Source: a bacterium
GTDB lineage: Bacteria > UBP14 > UBA6098 > JAFGQG01
DNA length: 64,000 bases
Reading direction: 5' to 3'
Assembly: GCA_016935765.1 (NCBI GenBank)
Contig: JAFGQG010000017.1
Location: 1 to 64,000, forward strand
Positions 63,914 to 64,000 of this stretch are shown piece after piece. Made by a program: the position numbers and the translations under genes. Each line of letters opens with the position of its first letter. The stretch's first letter is position 1. Under the pieces are notes generated by a model that was given only the letters and a program-made list of their open reading frames with translations, had not been told where the DNA came from and did no database searches.

Positions 63914-64000
63914 ATGAAAAAAAGTTTATTAATTGGGCTTGTCATCATATTGATAGTCATCAATTTGTCATCTCTTGGAACCATATTGTATTTTCACTTT
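63914..64000 (+). CDS. Small membrane or exported protein, partial (runs off right edge)
   Basis: Only the first 29 codons are present: MKKSLLIGLVIILIVINLSS then LGTILYFHF, a signal anchor or signal peptide. AGGAAC is nine bases before the ATG at 63914, and the gene starts 10 nt after the anti-sigma stop. In similar ECF operons this position holds a Spy/CpxP-like periplasmic sensor, but the visible part cannot confirm that. Confidence 0.6.
   Translation, partial: MKKSLLIGLVIILIVINLSSLGTILYFHF

Overview
The window looks like a chromosomal segment of an uncultured bacterium from the Fibrobacteres-Chlorobi-Bacteroidota (FCB) side of the tree or an allied candidate phylum. Three things suggest this: secreted proteins ending in type IX secretion (T9SS)-style C-terminal modules with a YPNPFN motif; a 1077-residue SecA with the long nucleotide-binding-domain insertion usual in that group; and a sphingolipid-type serine palmitoyltransferase next to secA. 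The phylum is inferred, because no rRNA gene is present. No tRNA, rRNA, CRISPR array or intact insertion sequence was recognised.

Layout. 1-6.1 kb (minus strand): a DNA methyltransferase paired with a two-HKD phospholipase D-fold nuclease that runs off the left edge (a likely restriction-modification pair), a truncated THEP1 NTPase, and a DinG-type exonuclease/helicase. 6.2-9.2 kb (plus): rsmI behind a symmetric divergent promoter, a small ORF, an HTH protein of unknown function, and a DUF362/ferredoxin protein. 9.3-21.3 kb (minus): formate-tetrahydrofolate ligase, a broken secreted-protein gene, a retropepsin-like protease, a DUF4143 ATPase with palindromic operators, a radical SAM activase, a secreted metallophosphoesterase, serine palmitoyltransferase and SecA. 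21.3-23.2 kb: a second retropepsin-like gene, then 1.2 kb of non-coding sequence built from direct and inverted repeats. 23.2-31.7 kb: a T9SS transglutaminase-like protein, DNA-3-methyladenine glycosylase I, and a TolC/MFP/RND efflux operon whose pump lacks the usual proton-relay residues. 31.9-41.8 kb: a universal stress protein, a BrnT/BrnA toxin-antitoxin module, and a run of exported proteins (an internally duplicated protein, PDZ plus a C39/BtrH-like region, TPR plus esterase, a ZU5-like lipoprotein, a HELGH membrane protein, a beta-barrel), with a decayed REP-associated transposase among them.

42.1-46.7 kb is a four-gene acyl-CoA operon (crotonase, 3-hydroxyacyl-CoA dehydrogenase, SCP-x-type thiolase, archaeal-type HMG-CoA synthase) closed by a strong intrinsic terminator.

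47.0-62.5 kb is the most distinctive part. Three large exported fibre-like proteins resemble phage tail fibres; two share a C-terminal domain and one carries an exact 426-bp triplication. Two of them are each followed, by a 1-nt overlap or a 15-nt gap, by a C10 (streptopain-like) cysteine peptidase that ends in the start of a beta-helix. A second DUF4143 ATPase with its own phased operator repeats and another adhesin-like protein lie between the pairs. I propose the fibre-peptidase pair as a candidate cell-surface system. The window ends with an ECF sigma factor, its zinc-finger anti-sigma factor and the start of a small membrane protein.
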